From positions 15,334,046-15,398,045 of the forward strand of contig NC_066850.1 of assembly GCF_001640805.2 (NCBI RefSeq): a DNA stretch of 64,000 bases, read 5' to 3'. The position numbers and the translations under genes are program-made. The DNA is from Lates calcarifer. Its lineage: Eukaryota > Chordata > Actinopteri > Centropomidae. The notes under the pieces were generated by a model. The model ran no database searches. It worked only from the letters and a program-made list of their open reading frames with translations, and was not told where the DNA came from. Positions 52,733-63,932 of this stretch are shown piece by piece. Positions within the stretch are counted from its first letter, which is position 1. Each line of letters opens with the position of its first letter.

Positions 52733-55700
52733 ATGGACTCAGGTGTTTTCACGACCATTTCCAAAGGTTGGTTTATTGACAAACCTAGAACGAATAAAAA
52801 CATTATTTTGCTAATGTGAGCTGGTGATAATTCAGCTAACGCTTACTTTTGTAAGTTCTTCTAGTTAAGTTAGCCCAGATAGCTAGCTTACTGCCTTATT
52901 CCCGGATAGTAACGTTACTTCGACATGTTATATTTTGCACCACAAATCATTTTTTGCATGCATATTATGAATATGAATATGCATAATATGAATATGTTTG
53001 CTTTATGTGCAGGCTGTACAAAGAATGCCAAAGTTAGCTAACTGCGTTTGAGAACATTGCGGTTATTGAACATACACCAAGTGTTTCCACTAAGGTTGCA
53101 TTCAAAACACATTGCTGTTGCTGTAGCTAGTAAACAAAACCACTCTGCAAACAGTGTCCTCCTTCTGCTAATATCTACTGCATTGTTTGGACGACTATAT
53201 GCAGTTTTATATAAGTAAAAATAACATTAAAATCAACTATCACATTCTATTCGGCACAGAGTGACTGCTAATATAACTGAGAATACAGCTGTAAATAACT
53301 GTATGACCTCGAGTTATCACAGTCCCATGTACTTATCATGCACTTGACATATACCTCTGACCTGAATGGACAGATTTTCCTGTCAGACAGAGAAATGTAA
53401 GCACTTTTATACAGATGAATGGGACAGGAGGGTGAGCTTCATTCAACCTCAGTCTGAGTGTGTTCTTGTTTTTCAGATGACCCTCTACCTGTGGCGTCAC
53501 TGCGCCTCTTGGTCCCACCTTTCCAGCTCATGACAGCCTCTATGTGGCAGGTGCTGAAGAAGCAAGATGTCATGAACTACTGGAAAGTAGCAGAGTTTGT
53601 CTCTTTGGTAATGGACATGGTACCAGAGCTGCTAATGAACAAGCACAGGACACAACTGAACCTGGGATTAAGAGCTAGGGTGGGTAAGAGTGGAGAACAC
53701 AAGGCATTAACAGCTAAAGTAAGATGTAGGAAATATATTTATAGACAGCCAATGGTATGTGAACACAGGATTATTTTGGTGTAATGTTTTATTTTTTTCT
53801 GGAATAGTATATCCTTGAGTTGTGCCGACATGAACAGCTTGTGGAGCCTGACTTGATCTTATCTCACCTGGACAAGATTAGATCACAGCACCCCACCCAG
53901 GCAGATGTAAGTGTGTCCACTCATAATTAGTTAATATCATTTCTTTTTGTGATCCTAACTTTCTGCCCCTTAGTTCAATATTTGTTTATTTAAATGAATG
54001 ATGTTATTGGCAGGGTGAAAAATTCAGCAACACAACCACAGCAGCTATTCAGTAGTAATATTTATCCCTGTGTTGCAGTTGAAAGAATCAAAAGAAGAGG
54101 AGGTAGCAGTTAACTTTCTTGAGTTGATCCAAAATCTGCTCAAAGATCCTGAAGAGAGACAAGACTTTTTCTCGGTAAGGCAGTATTGCTAACAAACCTC
54201 TGTGGAGTGAAATCCAGCTGTTAATGTTACTTGCTCCTGTAGGTTAAAAAGCTTGATTATAAGTTGCATGAAGTTAAATTTAATCAGTTTCACACATTCA
54301 TTTGGTTATAGAAAATTGCAGGTGATACAAATGGCAAATGACATATATGAGACATTCCTTATAGCAAAATGTATTGGAGAATATAAAAAAGAAGTGAAGA
54401 CTATGCTTTTTTAATATTTTCAAGTAGCTGCAGATATTGCAGAGATACCCGTCTCTTGTCTTTGTGATGTAGTAAAATCATTTTTATCACAATGTCTTTT
54501 ATTTTTTTAAAGGAGGTCTTCCCTGCAGAGTATGGACCACAGTATGACAGTGATTTGCAGATGCTGTTCTGGGAGTTTCTCTGTCGACTGGCTCAGCTGT
54601 TGCCAGTTCCTGATCTCGAACAAGTGAGTGGCGTCATTTTGATAAAACTGCTATCACATGTAAAAAGAAAACAAAGAAAGAACAACCTAAAAGATCATCT
54701 CTTACAGTAAACTACCACCACTGGGAATTATGATACTGATTCTATATAATCCCCTGTTACTGCATGTTATTGAGGGAGGTTAACATTACATTATAGTAAG
54801 AGACCACAGCAATACCAAAAATCACCACAAGAGGGTGCACATGACTTTTTTTAGGTTGTCTAACTCCTTTCACTAGTACAGGTTAGTAATACAGGCCTGC
54901 TTGAGCAATCTAAAAGTCTTCTAACAAGACCAGGCAAAACTCCTACACAGCATCAAATAATACTGTTTATGCATGACACCAGTCAGTTCAGAAGTGAACA
55001 AGCCCAGCTATATTTTATTGACTATCATGATTTAAAAAAGGTAAAATAGGTGTGACTCATTCCCTCATTGTGGACTGTGGTGCTCTCTTTATAAATTAAA
55101 TGCTGGGATAGGCTCCAGCCCCCTGTGACCCTTAACAGAGAAGTGGTATAGATAACGGATGGACGGATAGATGGATGGATGGATGGATGTCACAAACTGT
55201 GACAATTGACTGTATTTCAGTTTGGGAGTTCTTGAATAGATAATCTTCATTAAAATATTTGTCTCCATATTTATATTGTGTCACAGTACTGTGACAATAT
55301 GGCAATAAGCGACAGGTACTAAATGCTACATCATATATGCTATATGCTACACAGTATACACATTTAACCATTAGGAACTGTCTTGCATTGTAAGTGTAAC
55401 ATAAATGAGGTGCAGTGTTACTCATCCCTGACATTGCAGTGTCTTGGTTTTCGTGTTACTATGTTTCAAAGTAAAATAGACATGATACCACTGAACATCA
55501 TTTGCTAGTAATATCCAAACAGATTGTCTTGGTATTCAGTCTTTGAAGTGTAAATATGTTTGACCTTATTGAATTTGGTGCAATGTATGTTTTCCCACAG
55601 ACCGTATCTTGGCTTGGAGCTGAATGCTCAGTGATGAAGGATTGTGTGCATTCAGTCTGTGAGCCTACAGACCTGAAAAACTTACTCCAGCACCACAAAC

Positions 55701-58700
55701 ACCTGGGGCATTTAGAGCAACATGGTAAGTCCCTTCCCATAACCACCTCTGTTTTATTCCACTTTTATTGTTGAATACACAGTGACTTACGTTTCATTCT
55801 TGTCCCTTCTCGCGCAGTTCCACCTTCTAGCATGGGCGACAGCATCCTCTCTGCCCTCTCTGCACTTGCTCTTAGCAGAGTTGCAGAACAACCCAACCAA
55901 CCAGGTCCACTGCTGGGCCTCAGTGATGAAACGCACACTGTATCATTTGTGGATGATGTAGCAGTTGAAATAATCACAGTGACAGATTATGCAGAGGTTG
56001 AGTTAGGCGCAAGCACCGACATCGAGATGGTAATGGGAGAACACTGCTATGAAGGAACAGATAGTAACACAGCGGCTGAAGATTCGCTAGTAGTGCTTCC
56101 TGAAGAGACGACCAGGGAAGAGGTAGAGGAGAGAGAAGTGACTGAAGAGAAGGTTGAAAGTAGTTTGACAAACGTAATCCATCCAGAAGTTAACAAGGAC
56201 AACCCAGGTCCCTCCCAACACAAAATCACTGTGGGACCTCATGACTGCCCAGACTGTGAAAAGAAATTTAAGTTTGCCTCTTCACTAGTCGCCCACAGGG
56301 TCATCCACACTGGTGAACGTCCCCACCGCTGCAATGACTGTGGTCGCTGCTTCTCTTTCAGGCAGTCCCTCGACAGGCACAGACACACGCACAAAACTGG
56401 ACGCAAATACGACTGTGTCATCTGCGGCGAGACCTTCCTCTCCTTGTCGGCCCGCACAGAGCACAAGCAAAAACACATGGAAGGCAGTGTCTACATATGC
56501 CACCAGTGCAACAGAAAATTCACCTGGGAGCAAGCACTCGCAAGGCACTTAAAAACACACCCTGATGATCACACCGCTGACAAGCCCACAGAGAGCCATA
56601 AAGATGGACAAGAGGTTGTTATTAGTGATGAAAATATCAGTGAGGATCCTGTTGAACTCACTGAACCTGACTCCCAGGTGCAAGCAGGTGATAATGGTGA
56701 TCAGGATCTGGAAGACGCAGATGTTCACAGCACCTGTGAGTCTGGAGGCCTGGTCCCTGAACTTAATCAAGTCGTCTCTACGGTGAAAGTCCGCACAAGT
56801 GGGCGCAAACGCAAACCGACTATGAAGATTCAGGTGATAAATTTACAGAAGCGCATGACCACGAGGAAAAGGAAGGTCAACCCTCCAGCCCTGAAGCCTT
56901 TGCCTTTCAGTTGGTAAAGAATTGTCTCGCAAATAGTTGTGTTTTTTTGGTGATATATCAAACATATTTGCAGATTTACATGTCTTTATGGTAGCAACAA
57001 CAGTGCATGATAGAAACTCCATATTTTAGTTACATTTGTTTTATTACATTGGCTGTTGTTGGCCACCAGGCTGAACAAGGCATTTGTTTTTCTTCTCTCT
57101 CTCTCTAACAGTGCTGAGCACTCTTATGGGTCACCCATGGTCTCATTGAAGGATGGTGATGAAAGTGAGTATTCATTTTTAAACATATTATTTTTTGATC
57201 TTCTTAATCAGAGAGACATGAAAACGCACACGCCACACAAAGTGAAAAGAAATTAGAGTGGCTGGAAATCCGTTAATCGCAGGCCAGAAATGAACTAATA
57301 ATAATTCAGTAATGTGTCCATAAATAAGATGTGATCACAGAGAATTAGTCTCCAGTGGAGATTATAATTGTTGACAAATATTATGTTTTACTCAACACTT
57401 GAAAATGCCATCCTTTTATAAACTATTAGTAAATGTTTGTGTAGTGCATATAAATAGTAAGTAGGGTGGTTAAAGTGAAGTGTTACCCTGCTGAAAAATT
57501 TATATGAGTTTAGGAGAGCCATACCAAAGTGAGATGGCGGCAGCTTGTTTAAAGGAGTTGTGTGTTTATCTGCAGAAATTGAACTATTTAATCTTTGTTA
57601 ATTACCAGCCTGTAATTTATGGGCTCCTCAAAAAAAGTTTAAAAATCCAGACATGTCATTTTACCACTGCCTAGCACAACGTTTCACAAAATTTCATTGG
57701 TCTCTTTTAACTTTGTCTCTCTGTAGGTTCTGTAGCAGATGTTTCATCAGCTGCTTTCTCCTGTCCGAAGTGCTCCTTCCACCATTCAGAAGAAGCACAG
57801 GTCCAGCAGCACATAGACAGTGTTCACTCTGTTGAGACTGAGGAGGACAAGCCCTCTCCTCAGCCTCTCGCCGATGAGGAAGGACGTTTTAATTGTCCAG
57901 ACTGTGAGAAGAGCTTCAAGTTCCAGTCTTTACTAAAGGCCCATCAACGCATCCACACAGGCGAGCAGCCCTTCCTGTGCTCTCAGTGCGGACGCCGTTT
58001 CTCCTTCAAACAGTCACTGGAGCGGCACAAGCAGACACACAAGTCGGGACGCAAGTACGAGTGCCTGATCTGTGGAGAGTTCTTCAAGTCACTGGTGGCT
58101 CAGAGGGAGCACAAGAGCACCCACATGGAGAACGGCGAGTACCTGTGCTCAGAGTGTGGCCGGGCATTTGTCTGGAAGTCAGCACTGGTGAGGCACCTGA
58201 AGACCCACAGCGAGGAAACTGACAAGGTGGAGCGTTCTTACAAATGTCCTCACTGTGACCTGGGCTTCAGCTGCGTCAGCTACCTCAACAGACACCTCCA
58301 GACTCACCAGGAAGAAAGAGTGCACACCTGCAACTGTGGAAAGAGCTTTGCCTACCGAGCGGCTCTCACTGCACACCAACGCATCCATCAGAAGGAGCGG
58401 CCACACACGTGCACACAGTGCGGCAAGGGATTCCTCTACAAGGGTGGTTTGCTGAGCCACATGAAGATCCACTCAGAGGAGATGCCCTTCATGTGTTCCT
58501 TCTGTGGCAAGAGCTTCAAGAGAGAGCGCAACATGAAGAAGCACGAGCGCTGCCACACCAGAGAAAACGTCTTCAGCTGCTCGCAGTGCGACAAGAGTTT
58601 TGTCTACAAGGCGACTCTGATCAGACACGAGCTGACTCATTCAGGCGAGAGGCCGTACCTCTGCTCAGACTGCGGGAAGGGTTTCTTTTCTCACGCCGAG

Positions 58701-58838
58701 CTCCTGAAGCACGAGCGTTTCCACACAGGCCACAAGCCCTTCCAATGCCCCCACTGCGGCAAAAAATTCACCCAGTCTTGCTACCTGACCATCCACCTGC
58801 GCTACCACACGGGAGTCCGGACCTTACTCCTGCACTGA
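52733..58838 (+). CDS. TIN2 (TINF2) N-terminal-domain / C2H2 zinc-finger fusion protein
   Basis: Nine exons with matching phases: 52733-52766, 53477-53679, 53808-53906, 54079-54174, 54513-54623, 55601-55724, 55818-56913, 57112-57164 and 57727-58838, giving 975 residues. Exons 2-6 (residues ~12-222) match the TIN2 N-terminal (TRFH-like) domain in order: 'MTASMWQVL', '[20 protein letters not shown]', '[10 protein letters not shown]', '[19 protein letters not shown]', '[11 protein letters not shown]'. An acidic region follows, then four C2H2 fingers in exon 7 and 12 in exon 9, with two more beyond a frameshift (58,821) reaching 58,995. If the exon-7 donor is not used, the frame stops at 56,917 after four fingers, giving a short isoform. 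TIN2 is a shelterin component, and the fingers imply sequence-specific DNA binding. The actual role in fish is not established here. Confidence 0.8.
55090..55190 (+). mobile_element. Teleost dispersed repeat with (ATGG)n tail
   Basis: 'gctgggataggctccagccc' followed by 'agtggtatagataacggatgg' and ATGG units, in intron 5 of the zinc-finger gene. Same family as 26,015-26,100. Confidence 0.75.
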
Positions 58839-58995
58839 GTGTGACAAGAGCTTCCTCAGTGCCAACCGCCTTAAAAGACACCAGCGGACACATTCGGGGG
58901 AAAAACCATACCTCTGTGTAGAATGTGGGAAGGGATTCAGGCAGTCATATAATCTCAAAATGCATCAGCGAACGCATATCATGAAGTTAACATAG
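58839..58995 (+). pseudogene. Out-of-frame last two zinc fingers of the TIN2-domain zinc-finger gene
   Basis: After the stop at 58,836-58,838 the +1 frame continues with two perfect fingers ('CTECDKSF', '[20 protein letters not shown]') and a stop at 58,993-58,995. The linker before them reads correctly if the A at about 58,821 is absent. Either the gene has been truncated recently or the assembly has a 1-base error. Confidence 0.75.
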
Positions 58996-59349
58996 CTAGG
59001 AAAGACTTGAATTTATTAATCTGGAGATAAATATTTTGTAAATTGAAATCGTATGTGTTTATAGTTTATAGTTTAGACTGGGACATAAGCAATTGTAGCA
59101 GCATTATTTTGGCTCTCTCTCATTTAACAGCTGTCAACTACATTAGTATAGAAACTGCTAGCAAGAACAGGTTCATGTTGAATGTCCCATTTTTTCATTA
59201 CACTGAATGCATTTAATTTCATGATTGTGTTGCGATTAAAGCAGCACTGAGCAGAGGATAATGTGTTTTTAGATGTGATGTAACATTAGTCTTATTTGGT
59301 TCGAAATCTTCAAATAATGAATGGACGAAGGTTCTACATAAATTCAGTC

Positions 59350-59355
59350 TTTATT
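59350..59355 (-). terminator. Probable APEX1 poly(A) signal
   Basis: AATAAA on the minus strand ('ctcaataaagac'), 532 bases after the APEX1 stop codon. Confidence 0.6.
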
Positions 59356-59886
59356 GAGAAATGGACTGCATTTTACCACAGAAAAAATGAACACTGGTTT
59401 GGAAAGGAGGCTTAGAACATTTTGTGCTACAACAGATACATTTTCTCTTAACAGCAGTAGTTTAATTTCAGTAACACACAAGGAGAAACAGTTTTATAGC
59501 TGGCCATGGGTAAAAAGTGAAAATCAGCTTAGACATCTTTTGGTATTTAGTGTTGTATTTTTACAGAATTGCCAAGATGAATTCCAGGTGTACATCATGG
59601 GTTTACTGACAAGCTTCAATTACAGGAAGTGGACATATGGGTGTTATGTAATGTGATTTTATGAAACTTTCATGTGAAAAAGAAAAGTACTAGACAACTA
59701 AGCTACTGCTGACTTCACTGAAAGAGTGAGATAGGGCAGCACTTAACCCATGAGAAATTTCAACAGACTCGAGACTTGACTGCCCAAGCAGGTGTTGCCT
59801 CACTCTGACAGAGCACACATCAGCATACATGATAGTTTGAGCCAGAAGTATAAAGAAAAGCAGTGACCTGCTGCCCACACTGTGAC

Positions 59887-61403
59887 CTACATGGCTATGT
59901 GCAGAGTGATGGGGCAGTGGTCGCTTCCCATCGCCTTGTTGCGGATTTTGCTGTCGCATAGGCCTGGCAGCAAGGAGGACGACAGCAAAAAGTAATCGAG
60001 CCTCCATCCCACGTTCTTTGAGCGGGCGTTCATCATGTAGGTCCAGAAGGTGTAGGCGTTGGTCTGCTCAGGATAGAGCTCGCGGAAGCTGTCGGTGAAA
60101 CCGGCCTCCAGCAGCTGGCTGAAGCCCTCGCGCTCCTCGGGGGTGAAGCCTGCATTTTTCTTGTTCCCCTTGGGGTTCTTCAGGTCGATCTCTTGGTGCG
60201 CAACGTTGAGATCGCCGCACAGCACCAGGGGCTTCTGCACATCCAGCTCACTCAGGTATGCCCGGAAGTCGACGTCCCAGGTTTTGCGGTAATCTAGGCG
60301 CACAAGGCCTCTTCCGGAATTTGGCACATAGGCGGTCACCAGGTAGAAGTTGGGGAACTCAGCAGTGATGACGCGACCCTCCTTGTCATGCTCCTCTTTG
60401 CCTAGAGAATTGGCAGAGGAGGTTTACTGAACAACTGAAGGCTAAAGTTGGACTAATAAACGTTTTTAGTTCACAATGGAAATGTAGACTAATTAAGAAT
60501 CAGTTAGTGCAGTTAGTTCAATATGTAACTTTATTTTAGAGCAATAAGAGGACATATTGGGGCATATTCTGTCTTGCTTAGAGTCATGTGTGAGGTAAAT
60601 ATGAAGCTACTACCAGCAGCTGTGTAGCTTAGTTTAGCACAAACATTGGCAGCAAAGGGAAACAGCTAGCCTGGCTCTGTCCAGTGCAGGTTTAAGACTA
60701 GTAATTGTGGTCAGCTGCACAGGCCTAGTGTAAAATGTTTCTAGCTCCAAGTAATATAATAACAGCATAATAAAACGCCACTCACCAATACCATAGGTCA
60801 CTTTGATGGGTTCAGTCTTGCAAAGCATGGCCACACCACTATAACCCTCCTTGTCATCTGAGACAGCCCAGTACTTGTGTGGGTACTCAGGCATTGAGGT
60901 GATGTCAGCAGGGAGGTCTTTCTCTGCACACTTGGTCTCTTGCAGGCACAGAACATCTGGATTCTCCTCACGCACCCACTGGGAAGGAAGAACACAAATG
61001 TGAAGCATTAAGCATGTGACCACTTACAGATTTGTTTCAGCCTCTGGCAACTGACTCATGTTTCTCAGGGTCTCTGCAAACTCACATCCAAGCCCTTCTT
61101 TTTCACCCAGGCCCTCAGCCCGTCGACATTCCAGGAGGTGATCTTCATGTTGGCCTCTCGTCCATCTTTGCTGGTCATCTTGTCAGGAGGATCATCGTAC
61201 AGAACTGGGGCCTCTGGTTCTTTAGCCTTCTTGGCTTTTTTTGCAGTAGCTGTGAGGTGGAAGATGAAAGAGTCTAAGAGGTCAGATATGTACAAGTTGA
61301 TAAAACATGTTTTTGAATGTGTGTTAATGCATGCTGTAATACCAGAGCCATTGTCATTTTCCCCATCTGCGACCGCCTCCTCTGCCTTCTTGCCTCTCTT
61401 CAT
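59887..61403 (-). CDS. APEX1: AP endonuclease 1 (apurinic/apyrimidinic endonuclease)
   Basis: Four coding exons in transcript order: 61343-61403, 61086-61249, 60786-60978 and 59887-60401. The total is 933 nt, 310 residues (human 318). It cleaves the DNA backbone 5' to abasic sites in nuclear base-excision repair. All active-site motifs of the Mg-dependent endonuclease/exonuclease/phosphatase fold are present: Asn and Asp in '[10 protein letters not shown]', Glu in 'LCLQETKC', Tyr in '[17 protein letters not shown]', Asp and Asn in 'CGDLNVAH', '[12 protein letters not shown]', and Asp-His in 'GSDHCPITL'. The basic N-terminus ([16 protein letters not shown]) is the nuclear-localisation region. 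The mammalian redox Cys65 position is Thr here ('KITSWNVDG'). A 5' UTR exon begins at 61,474 and another probably ends near 62,368. Confidence 0.97.
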
Positions 61404-61474
61404 ACTCGAACTTGATCTGACAACAAACACACCTCGCAGACACACAACACGCACACACAACAGCACACACGCCG

Positions 61475-63817
61475 CTGGAAAAACAGAAGAGAAATCTGAG
61501 TGATGTGCTCATCTAAAGGTGTGAAGTGATAACTGCTGCAACAACTGAATTCAAGACTTTTTACTGTTGGTTCTCTACTCTGTACCAGTAAGATCATTAA
61601 AATGTGCAGACAAATTTAATTAGTTACAACGTATTCACACAACGACCCGTCGTATTATCCAGCAGTTGTGTGTCCGATCATTTTCACCAAGTCCAACTTA
61701 AATATCCTCAGACAGGCCAGTGTGGCAACTTGAGTGTATAGTGCTGAACATCGACACAGTATCGCTGTGTCGGGTGCTGGCTGAGCCACGATGTCTCCCT
61801 TCTATTAAGAAGCAGACGTTCAGTTTTGAGGACGTGCGCATCATCGTGCTACAAAACGCCTCCATTTTATAACTATGCCTTTGTTTTACAAATGGTGTCT
61901 GTCAGCCGGAGAAAGGCCAGGCGAGTTTCTGAAGGCTTGTATATATTCTGTGACAAAGAGGAAATGCGCCGAGAGTGTTTATTTTGACGGAAGTCGTTGT
62001 TGTGGAGGAGCATACAGACACTAATGCAAAATATGAAGGAATATCAGACCCGCTGAATGCAACAGCGTGTATATAGATGATATAACACCAGCGACTACAG
62101 AAGCTATTTAGCAGTTTCTCTCTGTGACATAACAAGTTTAATAGCAAGCTATGCTAACGCTAGCTGGTCCTCTGTGACAAAGAGCACAGAACCAGCAGCA
62201 CACGGCCTGCACTGAGGATGAATGGAGAATGACCACCAAGCTAACTTTTACTTGCTGCACAACTTATCTGCTTCATCTACAAATGCAAATGAAAACTATT
62301 TAACGTTAACGTTTTCTTTTTGATCAGCAAAACGTCTCCGGAAAAAGAGATGCAAATAATCTTACTTTCACAACAGGATGCAACGATCAAACAAGTCCTG
62401 CTTCCCAGTCACTCCCCCCAATACCCGCACTCACTCACTCACTCACACACAAAGCACAGCAAAGACTTCTGACCACGTGCCTGCTGTATTTGGTGACTGC
62501 CTAAACTTGTGCCTGATACAAACTACTAAAAAAAACTCCATATTTTTATTCGTAATTTAAAGATCATGAATATAAAACAGTAGTCTTTAGCTGCTATAAT
62601 GCAGCCACATTTCCTGACAAGCTACTGAGGTAAAGCACCAGTTAGACAAAGCTTTTTAGTGAGGCGACCTCCACAGCTGTCGGTATTAAGGTCCTCCAAA
62701 GTTCAAGTGGAATAGTTGAGTTTCAGGAGTTAGCTGAGGCAGAGAGTTTTGTATTTTTAAATTTAACTGAAATGAATTTGGATTAATGTAAACTACCGAA
62801 GGAAACTGAAAAGAAAGGTATACCTAATTTGTTATTCAACGCAGTGTTAATATAAAGCAGTCAGTGAAATCGTGCGTTGCCACTGCTGACATAGCAGCAG
62901 CACAGCTATACAGGATGCTATATTTTGAATTTGCTAAATATGGATAGTGTGTTTTTTATATTTCCTCTATCGTAGCATTTTGTAGCTCAGGCATTTATCA
63001 GGAGAGTTGCTGTTTAGGCTAATACAGCATACGCCTACATGTTCTGATTTAAAAAGTATATGAAATGTTCGCATGCTTTAATCAACTTACCATGCACGGT
63101 GCTGAAGCTTGTTTAAAATATCTTTGCTGAAAATGAAACTACCAAACACTGGATACTCTCTGCATTTGCACCTGAAGGGTGAAGGTCTGTGTCTGTGGGA
63201 CTGTTGTAGTAGACTGTATTAATTTTAGCTATGCGTTCCTAAGATACTGTCAACCGAGCTTATTTTTATGCTGATGAGCCACAGTTGTACCAGTCAAGAT
63301 GAGAGAATATACAATATTGCATGTGCAATTTTATTTGTATAGCGTCAAATCACAATTAAGTTATCTCAAGATAATTTACATATAGAGGAGGTCTAGATCA
63401 TAGTTTTTATTTTATTATAGTTACAGAGAGAGACCCAACAAAATGGCAGCAGCCTCCAGTTTAGCCAACCAATGTTGTCATCTGGGACAGGGACAGTGGA
63501 GCTGGCTAACATTAGACAAATTTTAATGCATAAAATCAGTGGAGTACTGTTTTAATTTCTCATAATTGTGTATTAGAATGTTAGAAATTTTGTCCATGAG
63601 TATTTAATTTTTTTTTTTTTATCTTAGCTAAATTGTCATGTTTCTTTTTCCATAGGGGATATCAGTTTCCTAAAGAGATTTAGTAAAGGGAAAATATCAT
63701 TCACAACAGACTCTGTACTGCTGTTGCAATAAACCTACTGGCCTCCATCTGAAAACAGAAAACATTAGTGTTCACTGCACTTTGCTTTTCTCTTTTCTAA
63801 AAACTTTTTCAGCCACC
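61475..63817. promoter_or_regulatory. Divergent APEX1-OSGEP intergenic region
   Basis: APEX1 (minus) and OSGEP (plus) point away from each other, as in mammals where the pair is known to share a promoter. Here the two ATGs are ~2.4 kb apart, because both genes have 5' UTR introns: an APEX1 acceptor at 61,474/61,475, and an OSGEP acceptor ending at 63,812 just before its ATG. The likely transcription-start zone is around 61,650-62,480, the most GC-rich part. No further gene was seen. A reverse-oriented retroposon tail lies at 63,325-63,440. Confidence 0.45.
63325..63440 (-). mobile_element. Teleost dispersed retroposon tail (reverse orientation)
   Basis: The minus strand reads 'ttgggtctctctctgtaac', then a 'ctagacctcctctat' block, then 'aattgtgatttgacgctata', then 'caaataaaatt'. 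This is the end of the same consensus as at 436-650. Confidence 0.65.
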
Positions 63818-63932
63818 ATGACTGTAGTTATTGGGTTTGAAGGCAGTGCCAATAAGATTGGTGTAGGAATCATCAGGGATGGTGAAGTTCTTTCCAACCC
63901 CAGACGGACTTACATCACACCTCCTGGTCAAG
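63818..63932 (+). CDS. OSGEP: OSGEP (KEOPS complex tRNA t6A synthase), first coding exon, cut by the window end
   Basis: Begins with a Kozak-like ccaccATG six bases after an acceptor. It encodes '[17 protein letters not shown]', then '[18 protein letters not shown]', the N-terminus of the Kae1/OSGEP ASKHA-fold family, up to the 'TPPG-G' that precedes the metal/ATP region. OSGEP with its KEOPS partners adds threonylcarbamoyl to adenosine 37 of ANN-decoding tRNAs in cytosol and nucleus. The exon ends AAG|GCAAGT, a GC-type donor, and the rest of the gene lies beyond the window. Its neighbour APEX1 in divergent orientation supports orthology. Confidence 0.93.

Noticed and set aside
58409..58921. 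170-codon frame overlapping the zinc-finger exon
   Set aside because: Alternate-frame reading of tandem C2H2 repeats. The Cys/His pattern exists only in the other frame.
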